From contig NZ_JACOFR010000022.1 of the NCBI RefSeq assembly GCF_019455385.1, positions 1 through 64,000 of the forward strand: a stretch of DNA of 64,000 bases, in the 5' to 3' direction. A program made the position numbers and the translations under genes. The DNA is from Bradyrhizobium sp. BR 10289. GTDB lineage: Bacteria; Pseudomonadota; Alphaproteobacteria; Rhizobiales; Xanthobacteraceae. The first letter of the stretch is position 1, and every line of letters begins with the position of its first letter. Below the pieces are notes generated by a model. That model had not been told where the DNA came from. It saw nothing but the letters and a program-made list of their open reading frames with translations, and searched no databases. Shown piece by piece: positions 9,123-19,361 of this stretch.

Positions 9123-9186
9123 GAAGCCTCCCCACTCACATCCGTGAACCGCGCAACAAGACGCGTCAATTATGGAGAGGAAACCC

Positions 9187-10284
9187 ATGCAGATCGGCTA
9201 TTTCACGATGCCTTCGCATCCGCCGGAGTGCGGCCTGAAGGAAGGAAACGACTGGGACCTGCAGGTCATGCGCTGGCTCGACGAGCTCGGCTATCAGGAG
9301 GCCTGGGTCGGCGAGCACCACACCGCGCCCTGGGAACCCAATCCCACGCCGGACCTCTTGATCGCGCAGGCCCTGATGCAGACCAAGAATATCCGCATCG
9401 GGCCGGGCGGCTTTCTCTTGCCCTATCACCACCCCGCCGAGCTCGCCAATCGCGTTGCGATGCTCGACCATCTCTCCGAGGGCCGGCTCAATTTCGGCGT
9501 CGCGGCTAGCGGCCTGCCGAGCGACTGGGCGATGTTCAACGTCGACGGCATGAGCGGGCAGAACCGCGACATGACGCGCGAAGCGCTGGAGATCATTTTG
9601 AAACTCTGGACCGAGCCCGCGCCCTTCACCCACAAGGGAAAATTCTGGACGGTGACCAAGCCCGACACGATGTTCGACTTCCTCAAGCCGCACATCAAGC
9701 CGCTGCAGGCGCCGCATCCGCCGATCGGCGTTGCGGGTCTGTCGAAGAACTCGGACACGCTGAAGCTTGCCGGCGAGCGCGGCTTCATCCCGATGAGCCT
9801 CAACCTCAACCCGGCCTATGTCGGCAGCCATTGGGACTCGGTCGAGATTGGCGCCGCCAAGACCGGTCGCAAGCCGAACCGGCAGGACTGGCGCCTGGTG
9901 CGCGAGGTGTTCGTCGCCGACACGGACGAGGAGGCCTGGAAGCTCTCGACCGGCGACATGATGGGCCGGATGATGAGCGAGTATTTCCTGCCCCTGCTCG
10001 GTCATTTCGGCTTCAAGGACTATCTGAAGCACGCGCCCGACGTGCCCGACAGCGACGTCACGGTCGAATATTGCGCCAAGCGGAACTGGATCGTCGGCTC
10101 GCCAGCGACCGTCGCCGAGAAGATCGAGAGGATCTACGACGAGGTCGGCGGCTTCGGCGTGCTGCTGGTGTTCGGCTTCGACTACAAGCACAAGGCCGAA
10201 GCCTGGCACCACTCGCTTTCGCTGCTCGCCAACGAGGTGATGCCGCGCCTGAAGCATCTCGGCTCCGCGAAGAAGGCGGCTTGA
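9187..10284 (+). CDS. LLM-class flavin-dependent monooxygenase
   Basis: A 365-residue bacterial-luciferase-like oxidoreductase that uses reduced FMN and O2 to oxidise a small organic substrate. The TIM-barrel hallmarks are present: the MQIGYFTMPS first strand, WVGEHH, GGFLLPYHHP and RLNFGVAASG. The ATG at 9187 has GGAGAGGA a few bases upstream; an earlier in-frame ATG at 9172 precedes that site. A flavin reductase gene follows after about 58 bases, supplying FMNH2, so this is the oxygenase half of a two-component system. Expression is probably sigma-54 dependent. Closest by feel are limonene/alkanal-type monooxygenases; the substrate is not determinable. Confidence 0.87.
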   Translation: MQIGYFTMPSHPPECGLKEGNDWDLQVMRWLDELGYQEAWVGEHHTAPWEPNPTPDLLIAQALMQTKNIRIGPGGFLLPYHHPAELANRVAMLDHLSEGRLNFGVAASGLPSDWAMFNVDGMSGQNRDMTREALEIILKLWTEPAPFTHKGKFWTVTKPDTMFDFLKPHIKPLQAPHPPIGVAGLSKNSDTLKLAGERGFIPMSLNLNPAYVGSHWDSVEIGAAKTGRKPNRQDWRLVREVFVADTDEEAWKLSTGDMMGRMMSEYFLPLLGHFGFKDYLKHAPDVPDSDVTVEYCAKRNWIVGSPATVAEKIERIYDEVGGFGVLLVFGFDYKHKAEAWHHSLSLLANEVMPRLKHLGSAKKAA

Positions 10285-10342
10285 CGGAGCTGCGGGTGCG
10301 GCGCGACCCTGCCGCACCCGCCACTGTTTTGGAGATGTCCGC

Positions 10343-10897
10343 GTGAGCGTCGACGCAAAAGACTTCAAACAAGCGATGCGCCATGTTGCCGGCGCGGTCG
10401 CGCTGGTCACGGTCGGCGCCGAGCACGGCAAGCGCACGGGGCTCACGGTGACGTCGGCCTGCTCATTGTCGGAAAGCCCACCCTCGCTGATCGTCTGCGT
10501 CAACCGCAACGCCAGCGCGCATGCCCGCATTTGCGAGGAAGGCGCCTTCGCGGTCAACTTCCTGCACGAGGATCACGCCATGCTGGCGCTGACTTTCAGC
10601 GGCCAGAAGGGCGTCAATGGCGATGATCGTTTTGCGTTCGGCCAATGGACGCGGGGAGCCACCGGCGCGCCGGTGCTGACGGAGGCCGTCGCCGCGTTCG
10701 ACTGCGTGCTGGCACAGGAGTTCGAGACCAGGACGCATTCGATCTTCGTCGGCGAGGTCCGCGGCGTGTCGCACACGGATGCGGCCAAGCCGCTGGTGTA
10801 CCTGCGCAGCAGTTTCCACACGCCGCAGGAAATCCGCGAGACCGTTTCAGTCGGGGATCTCGATTCGCGGCATCTGAGCTGGACGGATTTTTCGTAA
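10343..10897 (+). CDS. Flavin reductase (two-component monooxygenase partner)
   Basis: 184 residues of the flavin-reductase-like split-barrel family, which reduces FMN with NAD(P)H for a partner oxygenase. Family features are FKQAMRHVAGAVALVT at the N-terminus, GLTVTSACSLSESPPSLIVCVN, FAVNFLHEDH and the GEVRGV segment near the C-terminus. The start is GTG at 10343, with GGAGA ten or so bases upstream. It lies directly behind the LLM monooxygenase on the same strand and most likely shares its sigma-54 promoter. Confidence 0.88.
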   Translation: MSVDAKDFKQAMRHVAGAVALVTVGAEHGKRTGLTVTSACSLSESPPSLIVCVNRNASAHARICEEGAFAVNFLHEDHAMLALTFSGQKGVNGDDRFAFGQWTRGATGAPVLTEAVAAFDCVLAQEFETRTHSIFVGEVRGVSHTDAAKPLVYLRSSFHTPQEIRETVSVGDLDSRHLSWTDFS

Positions 10898-10924
10898 GCG
10901 TCGCTCTCGCCACAAGTACGGTAC

Positions 10925-11016
10925 CGTAGGGTGGGCAAAGCGGAGCGTGCCCACGTGCTGCAAGATGTGGTTAGAGATCGTGGGCACGGCGCAAGTGCGC
11001 CTTTGCCCACCCTACG
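10925..11016. repeat. Dispersed palindromic repeat, family C
   Basis: CGTAGGGTGGGCAAAG (10925-10940) pairs with CTTTGCCCACCCTACG (11001-11016), with inner GTGCCCACG and CGTGGGCAC arms. The same arrangement recurs at 56709-56801. Confidence 0.8.
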
Positions 11017-11042
11017 ATTCCGAGCCGATTGGACCGACGGTG

Positions 11043-11188
11043 CGCTCCCTCGCCCCGCTTGCGGGGAGAGGGTTGGGGTGAGGGGGAGTCTCGCCGGGGG
11101 CGGTGATAGTTGGACTCGCGGAGAGTCCCCCTCACCCGGATTGCATCTGGCGATGCAATCCGGCCTCTCCCCGCACGCGGGGAGAGGC
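11043..11188. repeat. Dispersed composite palindromic repeat, family B (second copy)
   Basis: It contains a CCCCGC/GCGGGG hairpin, GGGTGAGGGG-type and CCCCTCACCC arms, a GGATTGCATC/GATGCAATCC pair and a closing CCTCTCCCCGC/GCGGGGAGAGG hairpin, the same order of parts as at 5387-5538. Confidence 0.75.
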
Positions 11189-11215
11189 GAAGAGCCCGCG
11201 GCACGCTGCGCAACG

Positions 11216-13081
<1,866 letters not shown>

Positions 13082-13162
13082 CCTGTATTATTGTGCAAAG
13101 TCTGGCACCACAGGCGGGGATGTCAATCGGGAACCGGGTCGCAAGCTATTGCTGCACTGCGC

Positions 13163-16100
13163 TCACCACGTGTCGATACACGGCCGCTTCTTCTTCGTCC
13201 GCGCCGGCGGCTTCGGCACCGAACGGAGACCCGCCATGATCCAGCGCCGGGTCTCGGCGGGGTCGATGACGTTGTCGATCTCGAACACCGAGGCGATAGA
13301 GACCGCCTTGCCGTTGGCATAGAGCTCGGCGACCTTGTTGCGATAATAGGTTTCGCGCTCCTCGGGATCGGCGATCGCCTCCATCTCCTTGCGGAAGCCG
13401 AGGCGGACATAGCCTTCCAGGCCCATGCCGCCGAACTCGCCGGTCGGCCAGGCCGCGGTGAAGAAAGAGGCGTGGAAGCCGCCGCCGATCATCGACTGTG
13501 CACCGAGCCCATAGCCCTTGCGCAGCACGATGCCGAACAGCGGCACGGTGAGGCTCGCGCCTGTCACGAACATGCGAGAGACGTGGCGCACGATCGCGGT
13601 CTTCTCGGCCTCGGGGCCGACCATGAAGCCGGGCGTGTCGCAGAGCGAGACAACAGGCAGATCGAAGGCGTCGCAGAGCTGGAGGAAGCGCGCGGCCTTG
13701 TCGCCGGCATCGGCGTCGATGGCGCCGCCGAGATGACGCGGATTGTTGGCGATCAAGCCGAACGGCCTGCCTTCGATGCGGATCAGCGCGGTGATCATGC
13801 CGACGCCGTAGTCGCGGCGCAGTTCCAGCACTGAACCCTTGTCGGCAACGAGATCGATCACGCTACGGATGTCGTAGACGCGCAGGCGATTCTCGGGGAT
13901 GGCGCGGCGGAGCAGGCGCTGATCCGCAGCTTCCCAGTCGATCACCGCACCCTGGAAGTAGGACAGGTATTTTTGCGCGACCGAGGTCGCCTCCTCCTCG
14001 TCCTCGACCAGGATGTCGATGACGCCGTTCGGAGACTGGAACGAGACCGGGCCGACTTCAGCCGGGTGATAGACGCCGAGCCCACCACCCTCAATCATCG
14101 CGGGACCACCCATGCCGATCGAGGCATTTTTGGTCGCGATGATGACATCGCAGCAGCCGAGCATCGCGGCATTGCCGGCGAAGCAGTAGCCGGAGACGAC
14201 GCCAATCACAGGCACGAGGCCGGAGAGCTTTGCGAACTGCACGAAGGAGGGACCATCGAGGCCGGTCATGCCGAGACGGTCGGTGTCGCCGGGCCGACCA
14301 CCGCCGCCTTCGGCGTAAAACACCAGCGGCACGCGCCAGTCTTCCGCAAGGGTGAGCATGCGGTCGATCTTCTTGTGGTTCATGTGGCCCTGCGTGCCCG
14401 CGAGCACGGTATAGTCATAGGCCACGACGATGCAACGTGCCCCCTCGGGTCCGAACTGATCGGCATTCACCGTGGCGACCCCCATCACGAGGCCGTCGGC
14501 CGGCGTATTCTTGATGAGATCGTCGAGCTTGCGCCGGCGCCGCTGCGCCGCAATCGCGAGGCTGCCATACTCCATGAACGAGCCGTCATCGACGAGCTGC
14601 GCCACGTTCTCGCGCGCGGTGCGCTGGTTGGTGTTGCGGCGGCGCTCGACCGCGGCCGGGCGGTTTTCATCGAGCGTGTTGGCCTGGCGCGCGATCAGCT
14701 CGGCCAGATCGGGGCGGATATGGTCGAGATCGATGTCGGCTTCCACTGCCGTGCTGTCGGCCGCGACGTCGAGCGGCTCGAGATAGAGGATCGGCTCGCC
14801 ATGCAGCAGCGTGACGCCATCGCCCGCGACGAGCTTTGTCACACGGCCGCCCTGCTCGGCCATGACGAGATGCTCCATCTTCATCGATTCGATCACGGCG
14901 AGCTGCTGGCCCGGGCGCACGATCTCGCCTTCCCTCACCTGGACGGTGACGATGGTGCCTTGCAAGGGCGCGGCGACCAGGACGGTGCCCTCGGGCACAG
15001 CCTGCGCGGCATGCGCTTCAGGGGCATGTGCGCCGCCGTGCTCGGTCGCGGCAAAATAGAGCGGCCTGGCCGCGCCGTCGGCCGCCTCGACCAGTTTGGC
15101 GATATTGCGATCGATGAAATTGGTTGCGATGCGGTTGGTCCTGAAATCGGGATGCGCCAGCACCGCCTGAAGGAAGGCGATGTTGGTGACCACGCCGTCG
15201 ATCCGGAACTCGCGCAAGCTCCGGGAGGCCTTTGCCACGATATCATGCCAGGCTTCGCCTGGCGTATGCACGATGACCTTGGCCAGCAGCGAGTCGAAGG
15301 CAGTGCTGGTCTTGTAGCCGGCATAGCCAAAACTATCGACGCGGACGCCGGGGCCTGATGGCGGCTCGAACAATGCGAGCACGCCGCCCGTCGGATGCGT
15401 CGCGCCGGTTGCGTCCAGCGTCTCCATGTTGACACGGAGCTGCATCGCGTAGCCGCGCGGCTTCGGGATCGAACCCTGCGCAAGGCCGAGGGAGGCCAGC
15501 GAACCGCCTGCAGCAATCGCGAGCTGGGCGCGGACGAGGTCGAGACCGAGCACCTCTTCGGTCACGGTGTGCTCGACCTGGAGCCGCGGATTGGCCTCGA
15601 TGAAGGCAAAGCTGTCTTCGGCCGTGCCATCGACCAGAAATTCGAACGTGCCGAGATTGTCATACGAGGCGGCCGCCGCGAGCTGCTTGGCTGCCTCGAT
15701 GATCCGCCCACGCAAGCCGTCGGTGAGCGACGGGCTCGGCGCCACCTCGATCAGCTTCTGGTGCCGGCGCTGGATGGTGCATTCGCGCTCCCAGAGATGC
15801 GAGATCGCACCATGATGGTCGCCGACGATCTGCACCTCGATGTGGCGCGCCTGGCGGATCAGCCGCTCGGCATAGACGCCGTCGAAGCCGAACGCCGCCT
15901 TGGCCTCGGACTGGCAACGCGCATAGGCTTCAGCAAGATCGGCTGCGTTCTCGACCACGCGCATGCCGCGGCCGCCACCGCCGGCCATCGCCTTGATCAC
16001 GATCGCCGCATTGCTGCCGAGCGAGGTGAAGAACGCCGTGATCTCCTCCAGCGACGACGGTCCGCTGGTGCCGGCGATAACAGGCACGCCGCAGCGCTTT

Positions 16101-16468
16101 GCCAGTTGGCGCGCCGCGACCTTGTCGCCAAACAGCTCCAGCGCGGCCGGCGTCGGACCGACGAAGGTGATGCCTGCATCGGCGCAGGCTTTCGCGAACG
16201 CCGCATTCTCGCTGAGGAAGCCATAGCCGGGGTGCACGGCATCGCAGCCGGCGCCCTTCGCCGCTTGCACCACGGCGTCGATATCGAGATAGGCGCGCGC
16301 ACCGCGGCCGGGGATTTCGACGGCTTCGTCGGCCACGCGCACATGCAGCGACAGCGCGTCATCCGCAGGATGGATCGCCACCGTCGCGATGCCGGCATCG
16401 GCCGCCGCGCGCGCAATGCGAATGGCGATCTCGCCGCGATTGGCGATCAGGATTTTTTTGAACGACAT
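13163..16468 (-). CDS. Single-chain biotin-dependent acyl-CoA carboxylase (BC-BCCP-CT)
   Basis: About 1,101 residues carrying all three parts of a biotin-dependent carboxylase on one chain. The biotin carboxylase part (about 1-450) starts KILIANRGEIAIRIARAA and has GGGGRGM. The biotinyl domain has ESMKMEH with the lysine near residue 530. The carboxyltransferase part (about 600-1090) has GGGRPGD, SGYCFAGNAA and DTPGFMVGPEAE. It carboxylates an acyl-CoA using bicarbonate and ATP. This domain order matches the single-chain long-chain acyl-CoA carboxylases rather than the usual two-subunit enzymes. The ATG at 16468 has GGAG seven bases before it. It follows the racemase-like gene on the same strand by 126 bases. 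Acyl-chain preference is unknown. Confidence 0.9.
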   Translation of the reverse strand: MSFKKILIANRGEIAIRIARAAADAGIATVAIHPADDALSLHVRVADEAVEIPGRGARAYLDIDAVVQAAKGAGCDAVHPGYGFLSENAAFAKACADAGITFVGPTPAALELFGDKVAARQLAKRCGVPVIAGTSGPSSLEEITAFFTSLGSNAAIVIKAMAGGGGRGMRVVENAADLAEAYARCQSEAKAAFGFDGVYAERLIRQARHIEVQIVGDHHGAISHLWERECTIQRRHQKLIEVAPSPSLTDGLRGRIIEAAKQLAAAASYDNLGTFEFLVDGTAEDSFAFIEANPRLQVEHTVTEEVLGLDLVRAQLAIAAGGSLASLGLAQGSIPKPRGYAMQLRVNMETLDATGATHPTGGVLALFEPPSGPGVRVDSFGYAGYKTSTAFDSLLAKVIVHTPGEAWHDIVAKASRSLREFRIDGVVTNIAFLQAVLAHPDFRTNRIATNFIDRNIAKLVEAADGAARPLYFAATEHGGAHAPEAHAAQAVPEGTVLVAAPLQGTIVTVQVREGEIVRPGQQLAVIESMKMEHLVMAEQGGRVTKLVAGDGVTLLHGEPILYLEPLDVAADSTAVEADIDLDHIRPDLAELIARQANTLDENRPAAVERRRNTNQRTARENVAQLVDDGSFMEYGSLAIAAQRRRRKLDDLIKNTPADGLVMGVATVNADQFGPEGARCIVVAYDYTVLAGTQGHMNHKKIDRMLTLAEDWRVPLVFYAEGGGGRPGDTDRLGMTGLDGPSFVQFAKLSGLVPVIGVVSGYCFAGNAAMLGCCDVIIATKNASIGMGGPAMIEGGGLGVYHPAEVGPVSFQSPNGVIDILVEDEEEATSVAQKYLSYFQGAVIDWEAADQRLLRRAIPENRLRVYDIRSVIDLVADKGSVLELRRDYGVGMITALIRIEGRPFGLIANNPRHLGGAIDADAGDKAARFLQLCDAFDLPVVSLCDTPGFMVGPEAEKTAIVRHVSRMFVTGASLTVPLFGIVLRKGYGLGAQSMIGGGFHASFFTAAWPTGEFGGMGLEGYVRLGFRKEMEAIADPEERETYYRNKVAELYANGKAVSIASVFEIDNVIDPAETRRWIMAGLRSVPKPPARTKKKRPCIDTW

Positions 16469-16594
16469 GCGGCGTCTCCATGCCCGCGAGCCCAGCGCGG
16501 GTCGGCAGGGTCGATGTCCCTGCTTCCGCACTTTGACCGCGATCGTCAAGGGCGGGAAAGGTGGAAGCGATCAGCGCTCCCGTCGGCCGGAATA

Positions 16595-17266
16595 TCAATG
16601 ATCCGCGCGCGAGGAGATCAGGCGAATAATCCGCGCCACGGCAGACGGGATCGGTGCGATGACGGGGACAGTGAACATCGGCTGAAGCGCGCGCGCAGCT
16701 TCGCCAAGCGGTCCGCCGCCGATGATGACAGCCTCCGCGCCATCCTGCGCGATGCAGGCCTCCACCGCACCCGCGAGCGCGGCCTGCAGCCGCGCCGGAT
16801 CCCGCATCAGCTCCTCTGCGTCGCCGTCGGCGAAACGGGTGCCGGTATAGAGCGATCGCAATCCCAGCGTTTCGGGCAGGGCGTCGATCTTCGCACCCAG
16901 CAGCGGCGTCGTGGTCGCCACGCCGAAGCGGCGACGGCCATTGTCCGCAGCCGCCAGCATCGCGGACTCGCCGATGCCGACCGCGGGCAGGCGCGATGCC
17001 GCCTTGATCCCGGCAAGACCGGGATCGCCGAACGCCGCGACGATGATGCCGTCGCATGCGGCGCTGCGAGCCAGCGCGATCTCCTCGACTTCGGCCACAG
17101 CTGCCTCCAGCGCCTCGGCCGAGACGATCATCGCTGGCGCACGACTTGCCGTTGCGCCGACGATGTCGAAGCCGTCGCCGGCGGCGGATCTCGCGATCGC
17201 GACCATCATCGCCGTGGTCGCTTCATTGCTGTTGGGATTGATCAGGAGGATGCGGCGGCCGGCCAT
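16595..17266 (-). CDS. Asp/Glu/hydantoin racemase-family protein lacking both catalytic cysteines
   Basis: About 223 residues with the fold signature of the Asp/Glu/hydantoin racemase family: the ILLINPNSNEATT N-terminus, the AFGDPGL segment and a second-half IIGGGPLG loop. Family racemases use two cysteines, one in the CFxDPGL position and one in the LGCAGM position; here the corresponding residues are Ala (about 78) and Gly (about 184). Cysteine-based racemisation is therefore unlikely unless Cys71 or another residue substitutes, and the protein may be a binding protein or catalyse another reaction. The ATG at 17266 is one base past the stop of the GntR regulator, so translation is coupled. 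It is oriented away from the ABC transporter operon. Confidence 0.75.
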   Translation of the reverse strand: MAGRRILLINPNSNEATTAMMVAIARSAAGDGFDIVGATASRAPAMIVSAEALEAAVAEVEEIALARSAACDGIIVAAFGDPGLAGIKAASRLPAVGIGESAMLAAADNGRRRFGVATTTPLLGAKIDALPETLGLRSLYTGTRFADGDAEELMRDPARLQAALAGAVEACIAQDGAEAVIIGGGPLGEAARALQPMFTVPVIAPIPSAVARIIRLISSRADH

Positions 17267-17267
17267 G

Positions 17268-18038
17268 CTATCCGCCCGCCCGTGCCCGCGCGCCGATCTC
17301 CTGGAAGATCGCGGTGAGCTCGTCGACCTCGTCCTTGTCGTCCCGCGGCGTGATGCGCTTCTCCATCTCCTCGATGTGATGACGCATGGCATGGATCGCG
17401 CCGGCCTTGTCCTTTGCGAGGATCAACGCGCCAATATCAGGATGGGCGTCGGGCGAGCAATCCGGCTCGCCGGGCTGCTCGAAGGTCGCGATCGCCAGAG
17501 AGGTCCGCAGCATCAGCTCGCGCGACATGTCGAGCAGCACCTGGTTGCCCGCGAGCTTGGCGACTAGGATATGGAATTCGGCAGTCAGCGACAGCGAGGC
17601 CCAGCGGTCGTTGCGGTCATGCCTGGCCTCGAGCTCCATATGCGCCTTCAGCTCGGCCTTGCCCGCCTTGTCGAGCCGATCGATCGCGGCAGCGACAGCC
17701 GCGGTCTCGATGATACGGCGCGCCGCAAAAATGTCCTGCGCCTCCTCCCAACTCGGCCGGTAGACGAAGGCGCCGCGGTTCGGGATCTGCATCACCACTT
17801 TTCGCGAGGCGAGATGCGACAGCGCCTGGCGGATGTGAATCCGCGTGGTGCCGAAGGCGCTCGCGAGCTTGTCCTCGCCGAGCTTGGCGCCGGGCTTGAG
17901 CCGCTTCTGGCTGATCGCCGTCAGGATGCCCTGCACCACCGGATCGTCGTCGACGCTGCGCGGGTCGACGGCTTCCGGCACCACGCGCTTCGGTTCGGCA
18001 CGCTTCGCCTTGCGCTTGAGATGACGACTTCGCTTCAT
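17268..18038 (-). CDS. GntR-family regulator, FCD (FadR-like) subfamily
   Basis: A 256-residue repressor or activator. The winged-helix part (about residues 30-100) has GAKLGEDKLASAFGTTRIHIRQAL and the wing VMQIPNRGAFVYRP. The C-terminal helical FCD ligand domain has the metal-binding histidines expected around EFHILVAKLAGN and the final AMRHHIEEME. The first 25 residues are strongly basic. It is divergent from the ABC transporter operon, and a perfect eight-base inverted repeat in the shared intergenic region (18111-18129) is a likely operator. The racemase-like gene is translationally coupled downstream, suggesting they control or act on the same compound. Confidence 0.88.
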   Translation of the reverse strand: MKRSRHLKRKAKRAEPKRVVPEAVDPRSVDDDPVVQGILTAISQKRLKPGAKLGEDKLASAFGTTRIHIRQALSHLASRKVVMQIPNRGAFVYRPSWEEAQDIFAARRIIETAAVAAAIDRLDKAGKAELKAHMELEARHDRNDRWASLSLTAEFHILVAKLAGNQVLLDMSRELMLRTSLAIATFEQPGEPDCSPDAHPDIGALILAKDKAGAIHAMRHHIEEMEKRITPRDDKDEVDELTAIFQEIGARARAGG

Positions 18039-18110
18039 GCCCCGCTTTTACAGGATTCCCGGATGTTGCCGCAGCCCATTTTTTGTACAAACCGGGCAGA
18101 ATACTGTTTA

Positions 18111-18129
18111 CAATACAAGCATTGTATTG
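18111..18129. promoter_or_regulatory. Probable GntR operator
   Basis: CAATACAA (18111-18118), spacer GCA, TTGTATTG (18122-18129): a perfect eight-base inverted repeat between the divergent GntR gene and the transporter operon. A TTGTACAA palindrome at 18083-18090 may be a second site. The size suits an FCD-type GntR dimer; binding is inferred. Confidence 0.6.
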
Positions 18130-18149
18130 GCGCCAATTTTTGGCGCCTA
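18127..18149. promoter_or_regulatory. Tandem GGCGCC palindromes upstream of the sigma-54 promoter
   Basis: TTGGCGCCAA (18127-18136, a perfect palindrome) is repeated as TTGGCGCCTA (18140-18149). The pair ends about 45 bases before the -24 box and overlaps the end of the candidate GntR operator. It could be an activator site; no matching pair was found at the other sigma-54 promoter. Confidence 0.4.
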
Positions 18150-18193
18150 ACAATTAATACAGCAGCTGCAACGCCTTAGCCGCGAGACCGCGC

Positions 18194-18209
18194 TGGCACA
18201 GCGATTGCT
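18194..18209 (+). promoter_or_regulatory. Sigma-54 (-24/-12) promoter of the ABC transporter operon
   Basis: TGGCAC, five bases, then TTGCT again matches the RpoN consensus perfectly. Transcription would start near 18221, just before the ATPase gene. Together with the site at 9107 it forms a candidate regulon for the AcoR-type activator. Confidence 0.8.
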
Positions 18210-18250
18210 AACCCTCCTCGCGCAGGACAACGCGAAGGATGGAGCAGACG

Positions 18251-19360
18251 TTGAGTGACGGGCGCGGGCATTCGCTCGATCTGAAGGGCATCGGCCACGC
18301 CTTCGGCGCGACGGTCGCGCTCGACGAGATCAATCTCGCTGTTGCAGCCGGTGAGCTGATCGCGCTGCTCGGTCCGTCCGGCTGCGGCAAGACCACGATG
18401 CTGCAGATCATCGCCGGCTTCCTGCGCCCGTCGAAGGGGGAAGTCCGCTTCGACGGCGCGCGGGTCGAGCACATCCCCGCCAACCGCCGCCGCATCGGCA
18501 TGGTATTCCAGAACTATGCACTGTTTCCGCATCTCACCGTGTTCGAGAACGTCGCCTACGGCTTGCGGGCGCGCAAGGCCGCGAAGGACGTGGTCGCGGC
18601 GAAGGTCGAGCAGATGCTCGGCCTCGCCCAGATGGCGGCCTATGCGCGACGGCTTCCGGGCGAGCTCTCCGGCGGACAGCAGCAACGCGTGGCGCTGGCG
18701 CGCGCGCTCGCGATCGATCCGGGCCTCGTGCTGCTCGACGAGCCGTTCTCGGCGCTCGACAAGAATCTGCGCCTCGACATGCAGATCGAGATCAAGAGCC
18801 TTCTGAAGACCTTTGGCGTCACCTCCATCATTGTCACCCACGACCAGGAGGAGGCGCTGTCGATGGCCGACCGCATCGTCGTGCTCAATAAGGGGCGGAT
18901 CGAGCAGATCGACAGCCCCGATGCGCTGTACGACCGTCCGGCGAGCCTATTCATCTCCAGCTTCATCGGCCACACCAATCTGCTGCGGGGAACCGTCACC
19001 GAAACCGACCGCGTGCAGCTCGATGCAGGGCCGGAAATCGACCTCGGTCGCTCCGTGCAGCGTCGGCGCGGCACGCCGGTGACGATCTCGGTGCGACCGG
19101 AAAACATCGCATTCGGCGCAGAACGCCCGGGCGCCATCCCCGTCACCATCCGCGCCACCGTCCCGCTCGGGGCCGTCAGCGTCACCGAGGGCATCACCGC
19201 GAGCGGTGAAGCCGTGAAGATCAGCCAGGCGCGTGCGGCCGGCATCGCGAAGGCGCAGACCGGCGACGCGGCCTGGCTCTCCATCAACGACACCTCGCGC
19301 GTCAGCGTTTTCAGCACGCCGATCGACGATCTTTCAAAACATCAGCAAAGGAGCGTTTGA
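18251..19360 (+). CDS. ABC transporter ATPase (spermidine/putrescine PotA-like)
   Basis: About 369 residues of the polyamine/opine/iron class of importer ATPases, powering uptake through the permeases encoded next. Walker A is LLGPSGCGKTT, the Q-loop is VFQNYALFPHL, the signature is LSGGQQQR, Walker B is LVLLDEPFSAL, and a switch histidine lies in IVTHDQEEA. A TOBE domain follows (about 270-360). Two starts are possible: ATG at 18239, which has GAAGG only one base away, or TTG at 18251, which has GGAG six bases upstream; the TTG is preferred. It is the first gene after a -24/-12 promoter. Substrate is unknown. Confidence 0.9.
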   Translation: MSDGRGHSLDLKGIGHAFGATVALDEINLAVAAGELIALLGPSGCGKTTMLQIIAGFLRPSKGEVRFDGARVEHIPANRRRIGMVFQNYALFPHLTVFENVAYGLRARKAAKDVVAAKVEQMLGLAQMAAYARRLPGELSGGQQQRVALARALAIDPGLVLLDEPFSALDKNLRLDMQIEIKSLLKTFGVTSIIVTHDQEEALSMADRIVVLNKGRIEQIDSPDALYDRPASLFISSFIGHTNLLRGTVTETDRVQLDAGPEIDLGRSVQRRRGTPVTISVRPENIAFGAERPGAIPVTIRATVPLGAVSVTEGITASGEAVKISQARAAGIAKAQTGDAAWLSINDTSRVSVFSTPIDDLSKHQQRSV

Positions 19361-19361
19361 T

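Larger units (their letters stand above)
10898..11215. other. Gene-free 318-base gap made of two repeat elements
   Basis: The space between the convergent flavin reductase and sigma-54 activator genes holds a family C repeat (10925-11016) followed at once by a family B repeat (11043-11188). I see no gene in it. The stacked hairpins could stop transcription from both sides. Confidence 0.6.
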
